A stretch of DNA of 64,000 nt, from the NCBI RefSeq assembly GCF_017833295.1, contig NZ_JAFIBW010000001.1, positions 3,437,501 to 3,501,500 on the forward strand, written 5' to 3'. This DNA comes from Methylobacterium sp. PvR107. GTDB taxonomy: Bacteria > Pseudomonadota > Alphaproteobacteria > Rhizobiales > Beijerinckiaceae. Every line of letters begins with the position of its first letter. Position 1 is the first letter of the stretch. The position numbers and the translations under genes are program-made. Of the stretch, positions 47,323 through 55,720 are shown piece after piece. The notes under the pieces were generated by a model, which had not been told where the DNA came from, searched no databases, and saw only the letters and a list, made by a program, of their open reading frames with translations.

Positions 47323-48098
47323 ACGAGCGGCTGATCAGCGAGAACGATCTGCAGGCCTTCGTTGACGATCGGCTCGGCCCTGATAGCCGTGCCGAGGTTG
47401 AGGCCTATCTCGCCGAGGACGCTCAGGCCGGAACTCGGGTGGCTCGACTGAGGGCCCTCCGAGATGACCTGCGCGGTGCGTTCGCGCCGATCGCCGCCGA
47501 GCCGGTGCCGCCCCAACTCGATCTCGCCCGCCTCGTCGCGGCGCGACGGCGGCCGCGCGTATCAGCTTGGCAGGGGCTGGCCGCAGCCCTTCTCCTGACC
47601 GTCGGCGGCCTCGGTGGCTGGATCGCGAGAGCGGCGCTTCCGAATGGATCGGGCGGCATCTCCGTGCTCGCCCAGGAGGCGAAGACGAACTATGTCGTCT
47701 ACGCGCCAGACCGCTCTCGGCCCATCGAGCTCGCCGCGACCGATCGCGACGAGATCACGCGCTGGTTTTCCGCACGCTTGAAGCGGCCCGTCGCCGTGCC
47801 CGATCTCAGCGCGGCGGGCTACCACCTGCTCGGCGGCCGTCTGGTCGCCACCGACCACGGGCCAGCGGGCATGCTGATGTACGACGACGCGCAGGGCACG
47901 CGCGTGGTCATGCTGATCCGCTCCTTCGGCGAAGGCGGCGACGTGCCGATGGTCGAGCACATCTACGGCTCCATCGCTGGGTGCGCCTGGGCCCGGAAGG
48001 GGCTCGGCTACAGTCTCGTCGCAGCGGCCGATCCCGAAGTGCTGCAGCCGCTGGTCAGGGAGATCCGGCGCCGAGAGGCTGCCGACGCGCACGGATAG
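47319..48098 (+). CDS. Membrane-anchored anti-sigma factor
   Basis: The 259-residue protein has an N-terminal anti-sigma segment (ISENDLQAFVDDRLGPDSRA), a single transmembrane helix (about 86-104, GLAAALLLTVGGLGGWIA) and a periplasmic domain of about 150 residues that reads like other regulators of ECF factors. The zinc-binding HxxxCxxC is not evident (no such motif in the first 60 residues), so sensing is unlikely to be by a ZAS zinc site. Four-base overlap with the sigma gene. Confidence 0.88.
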   Translation: MNERLISENDLQAFVDDRLGPDSRAEVEAYLAEDAQAGTRVARLRALRDDLRGAFAPIAAEPVPPQLDLARLVAARRRPRVSAWQGLAAALLLTVGGLGGWIARAALPNGSGGISVLAQEAKTNYVVYAPDRSRPIELAATDRDEITRWFSARLKRPVAVPDLSAAGYHLLGGRLVATDHGPAGMLMYDDAQGTRVVMLIRSFGEGGDVPMVEHIYGSIAGCAWARKGLGYSLVAAADPEVLQPLVREIRRREAADAHG

Positions 48099-48244
48099 GG
48101 CTACCTCCCTCTCCTGACATCACGCTCCTAGAGAGATCGCAATCAGTCCCGACGCCACCAGCGCGGGCCGCAGTCCGCACGCGCCCGCACACGATGTACC
48201 GCCCGTTTCCTATCGGCCATCCCGATACTCAGAGGATCAACACA

Positions 48245-48766
48245 ATGGCAGGCCTGCTTAGTAGAATACTCGCGTGCCGTCCGCTCCTCCTTCGCTGGGC
48301 CCCGGTCCCGCTGCGCCTGATCGTTGGATACGGCTTCCTGGCGCATGGCTTGGCGAAAGCCGCCCGTGGCTTCGATGCCTTTCCCGCCATCGTCGAGGCC
48401 ATGGGATTACCGCTGCCGCACCTGTTTGGATGGCTGACCATACTCGTGGAGATCTTCGGCGGATTGGCGATCCTGATGGGCGCTCTCGTGCCGCTCGCCA
48501 GCCTTCCCATGGCGATCATCCTGCTGGTCGCAGCGTTCACCGTGCACCTTCCCTACGGCTTCAGTTCGATCAAGCTCCAGGCCGTGACCGCGGCCGGGGC
48601 GACCTTTGGACCGCCCGGGTACGAGACAGATCTGCTCTACCTCGTGTGCCTCCTCACTCTCGTGATGGCCGGGGCCGGTCCGCTCTCGATCGACGAACTA
48701 CTGCGCAAGCGTCTCGGCGCGGTACCTCCAGATCAGACTCTCCGGCACGTGGGCATAAGAGGCTGA
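48245..48766 (+). CDS. DoxX-family membrane protein
   Basis: The 173-residue protein has four membrane helices. The DoxX pattern starts WAPVPLRLIVGYGFLAHGLA and continues HLFGWLTILVEIFGGLAILM, then LASLPMAIILLVAAFTVH. The start at ATG 48245 lies 146 bp after the anti-sigma gene, in the same direction, so it may belong to the sigma regulon. Members are quinone-linked or stress-related membrane proteins. Confidence 0.88.
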   Translation: MAGLLSRILACRPLLLRWAPVPLRLIVGYGFLAHGLAKAARGFDAFPAIVEAMGLPLPHLFGWLTILVEIFGGLAILMGALVPLASLPMAIILLVAAFTVHLPYGFSSIKLQAVTAAGATFGPPGYETDLLYLVCLLTLVMAGAGPLSIDELLRKRLGAVPPDQTLRHVGIRG

Positions 48767-48850
48767 ACTATCGGCGGGCAACCTGAGCCCGCACGATGCT
48801 TGCCGTGCCAGGTGAAACCTCGCTCGCGTCCCCTGCATGACGTCCGTGTG

Positions 48851-49000
48851 ATGGAAAATTGCCGCCATGGCTGCTGCGCCGCACAAAGGGTTATCGACGT
48901 CAACGTCGGCAACATCCGCAAGAAGATCGACCGAGACAAGTTGAATCCGTGCATCCACACGGTGCGCCACGTGGGCTTCATTCTTCATGCAACGCATTGA
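48851..49000 (+). pseudogene. OmpR-type response regulator, C-terminal remnant
   Basis: From about 48888 it reads VIDVNVGNIRKKIDRDKLNP and then IHTVRHVGFILHA to a TGA. This is the recognition helix and wing of an OmpR/PhoB DNA-binding domain. The receiver domain and most of the effector domain are gone and the preceding residues are degraded. No sensor kinase follows. Confidence 0.7.
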
Positions 49001-49079
49001 ACTCCGAGCATATGTATGTCCAATTTGCCAGGCTTGTGATTGGCAGCAAGTAATGGCGGCTTGGGGTTGTCCATATACG

Positions 49080-49215
49080 TCCGCTTCTAGGACCTGTAAT
49101 CCTCAAGCGGACCAACCGCTTACGGCCAGCATCCGGCATCACAAAAAGCCCGCCTGAACGTCTTAGATGGGTGGATCTCTGCCTGCCTGCTTTTGGGCAG
49201 CGGATGCTTCGAAGC
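49080..49215 (+). repeat. Dispersed intergenic repeat R1, copy near response-regulator remnant
   Basis: Ordered blocks CCGCTTACGGCCAGCATC, CCTGAACGTCTTAGATGGG and CGAAGCGGACAT correspond to 49907-50000. Otherwise nothing is seen in 49001-49349. Confidence 0.5.
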
Positions 49216-49349
49216 GGACATCAACGCGGAGGCCACTCATGATCCGTCGCGGGAGATCGGAGTGCCTACTCCAGCCCTTGCCTGCTCTCCCGCCCCGTGC
49301 TCCATGTCATATATGGCATTTGGTTTTCACGGATCGTTACGCAAACGCT

Positions 49350-49733
49350 ATGACAGATCTTGCGCAAAACAAAGCGAACGTGATCGCGTTTTATGAACTG
49401 ATGTTCAACGATTGTCGTCCGCGCGAGGCTATCGAGCGTTATGCCGGCGCTACCTACATCCAGCACAACCCACACGTAGCCACGGGCAAGGCTGGCTTTA
49501 TTGAATATTTCGAGCGAATGTCGCGCGAATGGCCGGGCAAGCGAGTGGAGGTCAAGCGGGCGATTGCCGAGGGCGATCTGGTCGTGCTGCACTGTCTTCA
49601 GCACTGGCCGGGCAACCACGATTATGCGGCTATAGATATTTTTCGCCTTGATGATGCCGGTCGGATCGTCGAGCACTGGGATGTGCTTCAGATACTGCCC
49701 GATGCTTCGGCCAACCCGAACGGGATGTTCTAG
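49350..49733 (+). CDS. NTF2-like/SnoaL-type protein
   Basis: The 127-residue protein begins [20 protein letters not shown] and has the SnoaL/NTF2 fold: [20 protein letters not shown] and [20 protein letters not shown], then [12 protein letters not shown]. Members bind or rearrange small hydrophobic compounds; the role here is unknown. The start at 49350 avoids a leader read from repeat DNA. Confidence 0.85.
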   Translation: MTDLAQNKANVIAFYELMFNDCRPREAIERYAGATYIQHNPHVATGKAGFIEYFERMSREWPGKRVEVKRAIAEGDLVVLHCLQHWPGNHDYAAIDIFRLDDAGRIVEHWDVLQILPDASANPNGMF

Positions 49734-49805
49734 ATCTCGGATGCCTCATTCGCAGCAGAAGCCCGCGATCCGTTTCCCTTCCCAAGTCGCAGTTTCCCAG
49801 GGCTG

Positions 49806-50040
49806 ACGAACGACCGCTTCGGAGAAGTGCCGCTGGCGATTGGGGCGGCCGGGTTGGGTCGGTAGGAGGCCGTCCGCTTTTCCGGCGGCCTATCTCGGCA
49901 GCAGACCGGCGGCTTTCGGCCAGCATCGGCCGCCGCGCTAGACCCGTGTGAGCGTCTCAGATGGGTGGATTTCCGCCGGTCCGCTTTCGGGTGGCGGATA
50001 GATCGGAGCGGACATAGCCGCAGGGACCGCTCACGACCCC
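49806..50040 (+). repeat. Dispersed intergenic repeat R1, most complete copy
   Basis: Blocks in order: GACGAACGACCGCTTCGGAG, GGTTGGGTCGGTAGGAGGCC, GTCCGCTTTTCC, CTTTCGGCCAGCATCGGCCG, GAGCGTCTCAGATGGGTGG, CCGGTCCGCTTTCGGG and GGAGCGGACAT. The first three are repeated at 55432-55510 and 58497-58590. This copy fills the gap between the NTF2-like gene and the IS630 element. Confidence 0.6.
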
Positions 50041-50065
50041 AAGCAGACCCTAGGAAGGTCCGCAT

Positions 50066-51145
50066 CTAGTGGTGCGAGTCTAACACTTGGTGCCCGCGCT
50101 TTGCGGCCTGGATGATGCGATCTGGGTCGGCGGTCCAGACGAAGGGCTTCGGGTCGCCGTTGCTCTCGGCGATGAAGCGTTTGATGGCGGCCTGCACCTC
50201 GATCAGCGATCCGAACACGCCGCGTCGGAGCCGGCGTTTTGCGAGCTTGGCGAAGAAGCCCTCGACGGCATTGAGCCACGAGGCTGAGGTCGGGGTGAAG
50301 TGGAAGGTCCAGCGCGGGTGGCGGCCGAGCCAAGCACGGACCTTCGGGTGCTTGTGGACGGCATAGTTGTCCAGGATCGCGTGGACGATCTTGCCCTCCG
50401 GAACCGCCGCCTCGACCGCGTTGAGGAAGCGGATGAACTCCTGATGCCGGTGGCGCTGCATGCAGCGGCCGATCACCTTGCCCTCCAGCACGTCCAGAGC
50501 GGCAAACAGGGTCGTCGTCCCGTGGCGCTTGTAGTCGTGGGTGCGCGTCGTCGGGTAGCCCGGCTTCATCGGCAACGGGGCCTGCGTGCGGGCGAGCGCC
50601 TGGATCTGGCTCTTCTCGTCGACCGAGAGGACGACGGCATGAGCGGGCGGATCGACGTAGAGCCCGACGACGTCGCGCAATTTGGCGGCGAAGGCCGGGT
50701 CGGTGGAGAGCTTGAACTGCCGGACCCGATGCGGCTGTAGGCCGTGCCCCCGCCAGATCCGCTGCACCGACGAGACGCTGATGGCCGCGGCCTTGCTCAT
50801 GGCGGCGGCCGTCCAATGCGTGGTCTCGCCGGGCGGATCTCCTTGCGTCAGAGCCACTACGCGCGCCGCCACCTCCGGCCCCAGCGGCGGGATGCGCGCC
50901 GGCCGCGTCTTGTCCCGAAGGAGCCCGTCGACGCCCTCCTGCGCGAAGCGGTCCTGCCAGCGCCAGACCACCGTCTTGGACACGCCTGCCTCACGCATGA
51001 TCGCGTGCGTCCCGAGCCCATTGGCACTCAGCAGCGCGATGCGGGCGCGCCAGACGTGCTTCTGCGACGTGTTTCGATCCGCAACGAGTGCTTCGAGCCG
51101 AAGGCGATCCGAGGTTGAGAGCGTGAAAGATATACCACTGCGCAT
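50066..51145 (-). CDS. IS630-family transposase
   Basis: This is a 359-residue single-frame transposase. Its two N-terminal HTH units include WRARIALLSANGLGTHAIMR and VSKTVVWRWQDRFAQEGVDG. The DDE_3 core follows: VVLSVDEKSQIQALAR (D), IVHAILDNYAVHKHPKV (D) and WLNAVEGFFAKLAKRRL (E). It is complete and thus potentially active. Its stop codon lies at the left terminal repeat, so the element has no spare DNA. Confidence 0.92.
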   Translation of the reverse strand: MRSGISFTLSTSDRLRLEALVADRNTSQKHVWRARIALLSANGLGTHAIMREAGVSKTVVWRWQDRFAQEGVDGLLRDKTRPARIPPLGPEVAARVVALTQGDPPGETTHWTAAAMSKAAAISVSSVQRIWRGHGLQPHRVRQFKLSTDPAFAAKLRDVVGLYVDPPAHAVVLSVDEKSQIQALARTQAPLPMKPGYPTTRTHDYKRHGTTTLFAALDVLEGKVIGRCMQRHRHQEFIRFLNAVEAAVPEGKIVHAILDNYAVHKHPKVRAWLGRHPRWTFHFTPTSASWLNAVEGFFAKLAKRRLRRGVFGSLIEVQAAIKRFIAESNGDPKPFVWTADPDRIIQAAKRGHQVLDSHH

Positions 51146-51165
51146 CCCGCTAGACTCGCAGGATG
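50067..51165 (-). mobile_element. IS630-family element
   Basis: TGCGAGTCTA occurs at 50073-50082 and as its complement at 51151-51160, marking imperfect terminal repeats around one transposase gene. TA dinucleotides, the usual IS630 target, are available at both ends. The exact ends are uncertain by several bases. Confidence 0.7.
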
Positions 51166-51221
51166 GGCCTCAAACCGAAACCCCACACGGACTCAACCGT
51201 CAGGGCTCAACCACTAGGCTG

Positions 51222-51310
51222 TTGGGGCGGAGGCCAGCGGCCAGGTTGGGTGGATTTCTACCGGTCCGCTATCGGGCAGCAATGCAAAGAAGCGGACGTC
51301 GCCGCCGTGC
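51222..51310 (+). repeat. Dispersed intergenic repeat R1, partial copy beside IS630
   Basis: Contains GGTTGGGTGGATTTCTACCG, TCCGCTATCGGGCAGC and AGAAGCGGACGT, matching the 3' half of the 49806-50040 copy. The IS630 lies between two R1 copies. Confidence 0.5.
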
Positions 51311-51325
51311 TCGCTCCCGTTTGAA

Positions 51326-51688
51326 TTACGGGCATCTAATTAAGTTAAGGCTCGATCTGAAAGGTGAGGTTATATTCATCTGCATTTTGTCACCATTCAG
51401 AACAATTTCTAATTTTCCCAGTAACGGACCTCCTTCGCCAGTGCATTTTTCCGTTATATTCCAGCGATTTCCGCTTCGGATTAATTTAACAAATTTGCAG
51501 TTTCCTTCATATCCAGGACTTCCATTATTTGTAAAAACTTCAATGTCCTGATTGATTCTGCATTTATCTGAATTCGTGGCCCATCTACCTACAAATGGGC
51601 GCTGAGCTGAGTGAGCGAAGGTCGCACAATTTGGATAAATGACTGCTTCCAGAAACAATAGAGCTGCCATCCTCTTATAAACATGCAT
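51326..51688 (-). CDS. Small exported protein, AT-rich gene
   Basis: This encodes 120 residues with an N-terminal hydrophobic signal (MAALLFLEAVIYP, possibly cleaved near HSAQ). Four cysteines in the mature part (SDKCRINQD, EGNCKFVKL, TEKCTGEGG, LIRCP) could form two disulfides. The gene is much more AT-rich than the rest of the window, which indicates foreign origin. A beta-rich barrel is plausible (GRWA start, then alternating strands). Function unknown. Confidence 0.65.
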   Translation of the reverse strand: MHVYKRMAALLFLEAVIYPNCATFAHSAQRPFVGRWATNSDKCRINQDIEVFTNNGSPGYEGNCKFVKLIRSGNRWNITEKCTGEGGPLLGKLEIVLNGDKMQMNITSPFRSSLNLIRCP

Positions 51689-51735
51689 TGTTACATGCTC
51701 CTAAATTGCGATTAAATGGACCTATATATGGTAAA

Positions 51736-52065
51736 TTATCGCGCGCTAGATAATAACTCAAATCTTGCTGGCCCGCCTGTAAACGTTCGGTACACGTCCA
51801 CTTTGTAGCTAGGCTTTGTTGCTGTGAAAGAGTGGCTTGCTTGGTTATCGACAACCCCGAAAATATTGAACGCCATGTCCTTGGCAGGCGACCGGACAAT
51901 CAAAGTGACCTTTTTTCCCACAGGCGTCGATAGGTTGAAGCACGTAAATGGCTCGGCTCCGGACGCCTGCCCCGATGCTTTGACGCCTATGGCCAATAAA
52001 CCGCACCCGGCGGAGACGGGGGAGACAGTGCTGATAGACAGAACAGCAAAAATTATGGCTCGCAT
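51736..52065 (-). CDS. Small exported protein
   Basis: This encodes 109 residues with a signal peptide (MRAIIFAVLSISTVSPVSAG, cleavage about residue 19) and a beta-rich mature part (PFTCFNLSTPVGKKVTLIVR, then ATKPSYKVDVYRTFTGGP). It is AT-rich and in the same direction as its upstream and downstream neighbours, with short gaps. No family is recognised; size and export suit an inhibitor or adhesin-type protein, but that is only a guess. Confidence 0.62.
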   Translation of the reverse strand: MRAIIFAVLSISTVSPVSAGCGLLAIGVKASGQASGAEPFTCFNLSTPVGKKVTLIVRSPAKDMAFNIFGVVDNQASHSFTATKPSYKVDVYRTFTGGPARFELLSSAR

Positions 52066-52184
52066 AGTTCGCTCCGTAGTGATAATAATAGCCTGACTTT
52101 GGCACGAACTCCGCCTCGTATCTGCAGAAGAATTACGTTAGAAGATCGAGCTCGGCAGACTTAATGTAGAAGCTCCGTTAGAGG

Positions 52185-52421
52185 CTACTTCCTCGGCGCC
52201 AAAACACAGGTGCCATAGCTCCACTCCGCATCCTTTCGGTTTGCTTTGAAGCTCAACACCTTGAAACCAGAGCTTAGTTTTGGAAATTTTCCGGTATCTG
52301 CATGAACATCGCCGTCGCTGAGGCGCTTCCAGCACTCGACATTAGCTTGCGACGCCGAATCTACCTGGCCACAAAACATGGCCGCACAAATGATAGCGGC
52401 CAGTGGTATTTTGGCGATCAT
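52185..52421 (-). CDS. Small exported protein
   Basis: This encodes 78 residues from the ATG at 52421, 2 bases after GAGGATC-like pairing on the minus strand. The signal peptide is MIAKIPLAAIICAAMFCGQV. The mature part is only about 55 residues (ECWKRLSDGDVHADTG, ending GTCVLAPRK) with two cysteines. It belongs to the same AT-rich group. Confidence 0.58.
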   Translation of the reverse strand: MIAKIPLAAIICAAMFCGQVDSASQANVECWKRLSDGDVHADTGKFPKLSSGFKVLSFKANRKDAEWSYGTCVLAPRK

Positions 52422-52550
52422 CGGAGGATCCTCGATAGGAGAGGCGGACAAATCATAGCGCTGCATGTATTGATTTCGGCATCACCGAGAAGACTTCGGT
52501 TTCGATTTACATTCCACCAGCGGCGTTCAAAATTAGCAACTGGATATCCG

Positions 52551-52943
52551 ATGCGACTGCTCCTTGCCGCCGCCGCCTCCTTTGCTGCGGCAATCCCTAC
52601 GACTGCCTATGCCGAGACCTGGCAGCCGGTAAGCAAAACGGCGGTGTCGGTTACTGGGAAGATCACCTTCGCAAAAAGCGAGATAACGTTCCAGAATGGG
52701 CAATCGCTCCCGATTAAGGCGGCGACTGACGACGGCATCGACGGCCAGCTGTTCAAGGTCCTTAAGCCTGCCGACCCGGTCCTCCTACGGGGGAACACAC
52801 TGTGTGGTCGATCGACAGTCAAATTCCTGCTTATTGTTGGACAAGGTAGTACGGGCAGAGATTTGAGCGTCTATGACGGGAAGGAGGAACCGACACAAGA
52901 GACGTCGTCGTGTGCCTCGTATTCGTATCAGGCCGGACGGTAG
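52551..52943 (+). CDS. Small exported protein
   Basis: This encodes 130 residues from the ATG at 52551, with a clear signal peptide (MRLLLAAAASFAAAIPTTAYA, cleavage after AYA). The mature domain is beta-rich (AVSVTGKITFAKSEITFQNG, then RGNTLCGRSTVKFLLIVGQG) with two cysteines, one near the C-terminus. It is divergent from the three preceding small exported genes. Function unknown. Confidence 0.65.
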   Translation: MRLLLAAAASFAAAIPTTAYAETWQPVSKTAVSVTGKITFAKSEITFQNGQSLPIKAATDDGIDGQLFKVLKPADPVLLRGNTLCGRSTVKFLLIVGQGSTGRDLSVYDGKEEPTQETSSCASYSYQAGR

Positions 52944-53546
52944 TTTTTGATCTATAGGACGGGGACAACTAGAAAGCTTACCGCTGGAAGATTTCTATGG
53001 ATTGTCGCGACAAACATGGCCAAATCAACCGTTTGAATTCATAAATCGCCATGGATACGGGCCTTCGGCATGGTTGTCGTAAGAAGTCAGATGGAAGGGG
53101 ACGGAGCCGCAATCATAGCGTCGGCGTCGCGCCGTCTTCGATGTCTGCTCGGGAGAATGAGATTTGGGAGTTTGAACGACCGGGTTGGGTCAAGGCTGCG
53201 TAAAAACGCAGGCGCGCTCCAGAATCGCAGAACAATCTTCTCTGCGCGAGACATTCCTGCCCGCCAAATGGCAGCCCTGAAGCCAGTAGGGTGCCCCTTT
53301 GGTATCAGGCAGCGAGCTCGAGAGAAGGTCCTTCGACCGCCTTCGCGTTTTGACACAGCGTCGGTCGGATGAAGAACGTCCGCTTCGGGCCGAAAGGCCA
53401 AAGGCCGCCCACCACCCTTTGTGGAAGCGGAAAACGTCCGCTTGGGACTGGTTAGCAAGCGAGAGGCAGCGCAACGCTTTGATCAGGTTTTTCAGGCAGT
53501 CTTGCCGCCTATAGAAGCCTGCAGGGCAAGAGACTGGACGAGAACG
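52944..53546. other. Gap with repeat fragments, no gene seen
   Basis: A 6-bp stem hairpin CTGCGTAAAAACGCAG (53196-53211) and R1-like pieces (GAACGTCCGCTTCGGGCC at 53370-53387, AAAACGTCCGCTTGGGAC at 53427-53444) are present. No reading frame here has coding character. Confidence 0.4.
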
Positions 53547-54926
53547 ATGCGGATCGTGTCAGGCAACGAAGAGGAAGCCAGGACGTTCCAGCTGTCGGAA
53601 GTGCTCGGCGCCTTGAGCCACGCCCTGGACCTGACGGAGGGTCAGCCCGTCGGGCATTGCGTGCGAGCGACCTGGATCGGCTTCAACATCGGCCGGGAGA
53701 TGGGTCTGCCGGACTTGCAGCTCTGGGAACTCTACCACACGGTGATGCTGAAGGACCTCGGGTGCTCCAGCAATGCCGCGCGCATCTGCGAACTCTACCT
53801 CTCCGACGATCTCAGCTTCAAACGTGACTTCAAAACGGTGAGCGACAGTCTGCCGAAGGTGCTCGGCTTTGTCTTCTCTCATACCGGCCTCAAGGCCGGC
53901 CTCGCCGAACGCTTCCGTGCCGTGCTCAACATCCTGCAGAACGGCGGAGCGATTACCGACGACCTGATTCAGACCCGCTGTCAGCGTGGTGCTCAGATCG
54001 CCCGACAGCTTCGCTTCCCCGCGAGCGTCTGCGAGGCCATCCACGCCCTGGACGAGCACTGGAACGGCGGCGGTCGACCGGACCGCCTCGCTGGCCCAGC
54101 GATCCCACTTTACGCACGGGTAGCGCTGCTCGCTCAGGTAGTGGACGTGTTCCACACCGCAGCCGGCCCCGCGGCCGCGATTGCCGAGGTGTGGGCGCGC
54201 TCGGGCACATGGTTCGATCCTCAGTTGGTCGCCTGCTTCGAGGCGGCCGCGTCCAAACCCGGCTTCTGGGACACCCTGGCCTCGGATGAGGTCGAGGAGG
54301 CGGTGTTCGCGTTGGCGCCGGTCAGCCCGATCGTCGTTGACGAAGACTACCTCGACGACATCGCCCGTGCCTTTGCTCAGATTATCGACGCCAAGAGCCC
54401 GTTCACTTCCGGCCATTCGGAGCGGGTTGCGGTCTATGCCGACATGATTGCGGCTGAACTTGGCTATACGCCGGATCGCCGCCGCTGGCTGAAGCGGGCT
54501 GCGCTGCTTCACGATGTTGGCAAGCTCGGGGTCTCGAACGCGATCCTCGACAAGAACGGCAAACTGGATGACGCGGAGTGGCGGGACATGCGCAATCACG
54601 CGTCCCTTTCCGAGACCATCCTGACCCGCGCAGCGGTGTTCCACGAGATGGCCTGCATCGGCGGCGGGCACCACGAACGGCTGGACGGCAAGGGTTACCC
54701 ACGCGGCTTAAGAGGCGACGCGATCGCACCCGAGACCCGCATCGTCTCGGTAGCCGACGTGTTCGACGCGCTGACAGCCGATCGGCCTTACCGGGCGGCC
54801 ATGTCGCTTGAGAAGGCGCTCGGCATCATGCGCGCGGATCTCGACACTGCGTTCGACCCGATCTGCTTCGCGGCGCTGGAGCGAGCGCTTGCCTCGATCG
54901 AGGGCGATCTCGCTCGGGCAGCTTGA
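53547..54926 (+). CDS. HD-GYP domain phosphodiesterase
   Basis: The 459-residue protein starts at ATG 53547. A C-terminal HD-GYP domain (about 285-440) has the HD pair in AALLHDVGKLGV, and the GYP-type motif reads HHERLDGKGYPRGL, followed by RIVSVADVFDALTADRPYR. The N-terminal half is a second, degenerate HD-like domain (LWELYHTVMLKDLGCSSNAA, then AIHALDEHWNGGGRPD). HD-GYP proteins break down cyclic di-GMP; the first domain may be regulatory. It is encoded alone, with large gaps on both sides. Upstream in-frame extension is read from repeat DNA and is not credible. Confidence 0.9.
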   Translation: MRIVSGNEEEARTFQLSEVLGALSHALDLTEGQPVGHCVRATWIGFNIGREMGLPDLQLWELYHTVMLKDLGCSSNAARICELYLSDDLSFKRDFKTVSDSLPKVLGFVFSHTGLKAGLAERFRAVLNILQNGGAITDDLIQTRCQRGAQIARQLRFPASVCEAIHALDEHWNGGGRPDRLAGPAIPLYARVALLAQVVDVFHTAAGPAAAIAEVWARSGTWFDPQLVACFEAAASKPGFWDTLASDEVEEAVFALAPVSPIVVDEDYLDDIARAFAQIIDAKSPFTSGHSERVAVYADMIAAELGYTPDRRRWLKRAALLHDVGKLGVSNAILDKNGKLDDAEWRDMRNHASLSETILTRAAVFHEMACIGGGHHERLDGKGYPRGLRGDAIAPETRIVSVADVFDALTADRPYRAAMSLEKALGIMRADLDTAFDPICFAALERALASIEGDLARAA

Positions 54927-55429
54927 ACCGAGCCACCTATCGGCGAACCTTCTGACTACCGGATCAGGACTATCTTGCGGGCTCCACCGTCGGCGGCGTC
55001 GCCACAAGGTGATGCTTCTCTTGACGCCGAGACGATGACCGTACGCACTACCCAACCGGAGGCTGGCAAACTCACGGCCTGGAGGAAAAGCGAATTGAGG
55101 ATGCGAGTAAGCATGCTCTGAGCTTTCTGATCTCGGGTTACGCTGCAAGCGTGGGCTGATAAATCGCTTATCCGCCCTGTGATTGCAGGATGCATCGTCC
55201 GAAAGTAAATGTTGATAGCAATTTTGATTGCATTTGATGCAACCAGATATGCAACTTCTAGGAGCGCAATTCTTTCATCGCACTCGCCTTCCGGAAAGCC
55301 GCCTTCGCCAGCCTTTAGAAACAGACGACATCGGCATCAAGGTCGTGGTCAGGTTAAAGACTGAACGTCTGCTTCCAGTGGAAAGGCTAGGGGACGCTTT
55401 CCACCCCGAGGCGAACTCGCGTGGCGGCC

Positions 55430-55645
55430 GACGAACGACCGCTTTGGAGAACCGCAAATGGCGTTCCCGGCGGCTGGGTTGGGTCGATAGGAGGTCGTCC
55501 GCTTTTCCAGCAGACCGTCTCCGAAGCAGCCGTTCCGCTTACGGCCAATCCCAGCCGTATCGGTTGGCGCCTCTGAATGACGGGTCGGGGTGGTAAGCTG
55601 CTGGTCCGCTCTCGGTGTCGTGTCGCTGAAAGCGGACCTCGCGGC
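55430..55645 (+). repeat. Dispersed intergenic repeat R1, copy between HD-GYP and aldo/keto reductase
   Basis: Blocks CGACGAACGACCGCTTTGGA, GGTTGGGTCGATAGGAGGTC, GTCCGCTTTTCCAGCAGACC, CCGCTTACGGCCAATC and GAAAGCGGACCT follow the order of the 49806 copy. The rest of 54927-55720 shows no gene. Confidence 0.6.
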
Positions 55646-55720
55646 CAAAGCTCACGAGGCGGAATACTGTCCTTCGGTGACTTGCTCCACCCAGACTGAG
55701 TGAGCGAGGAAGGATTTTCC

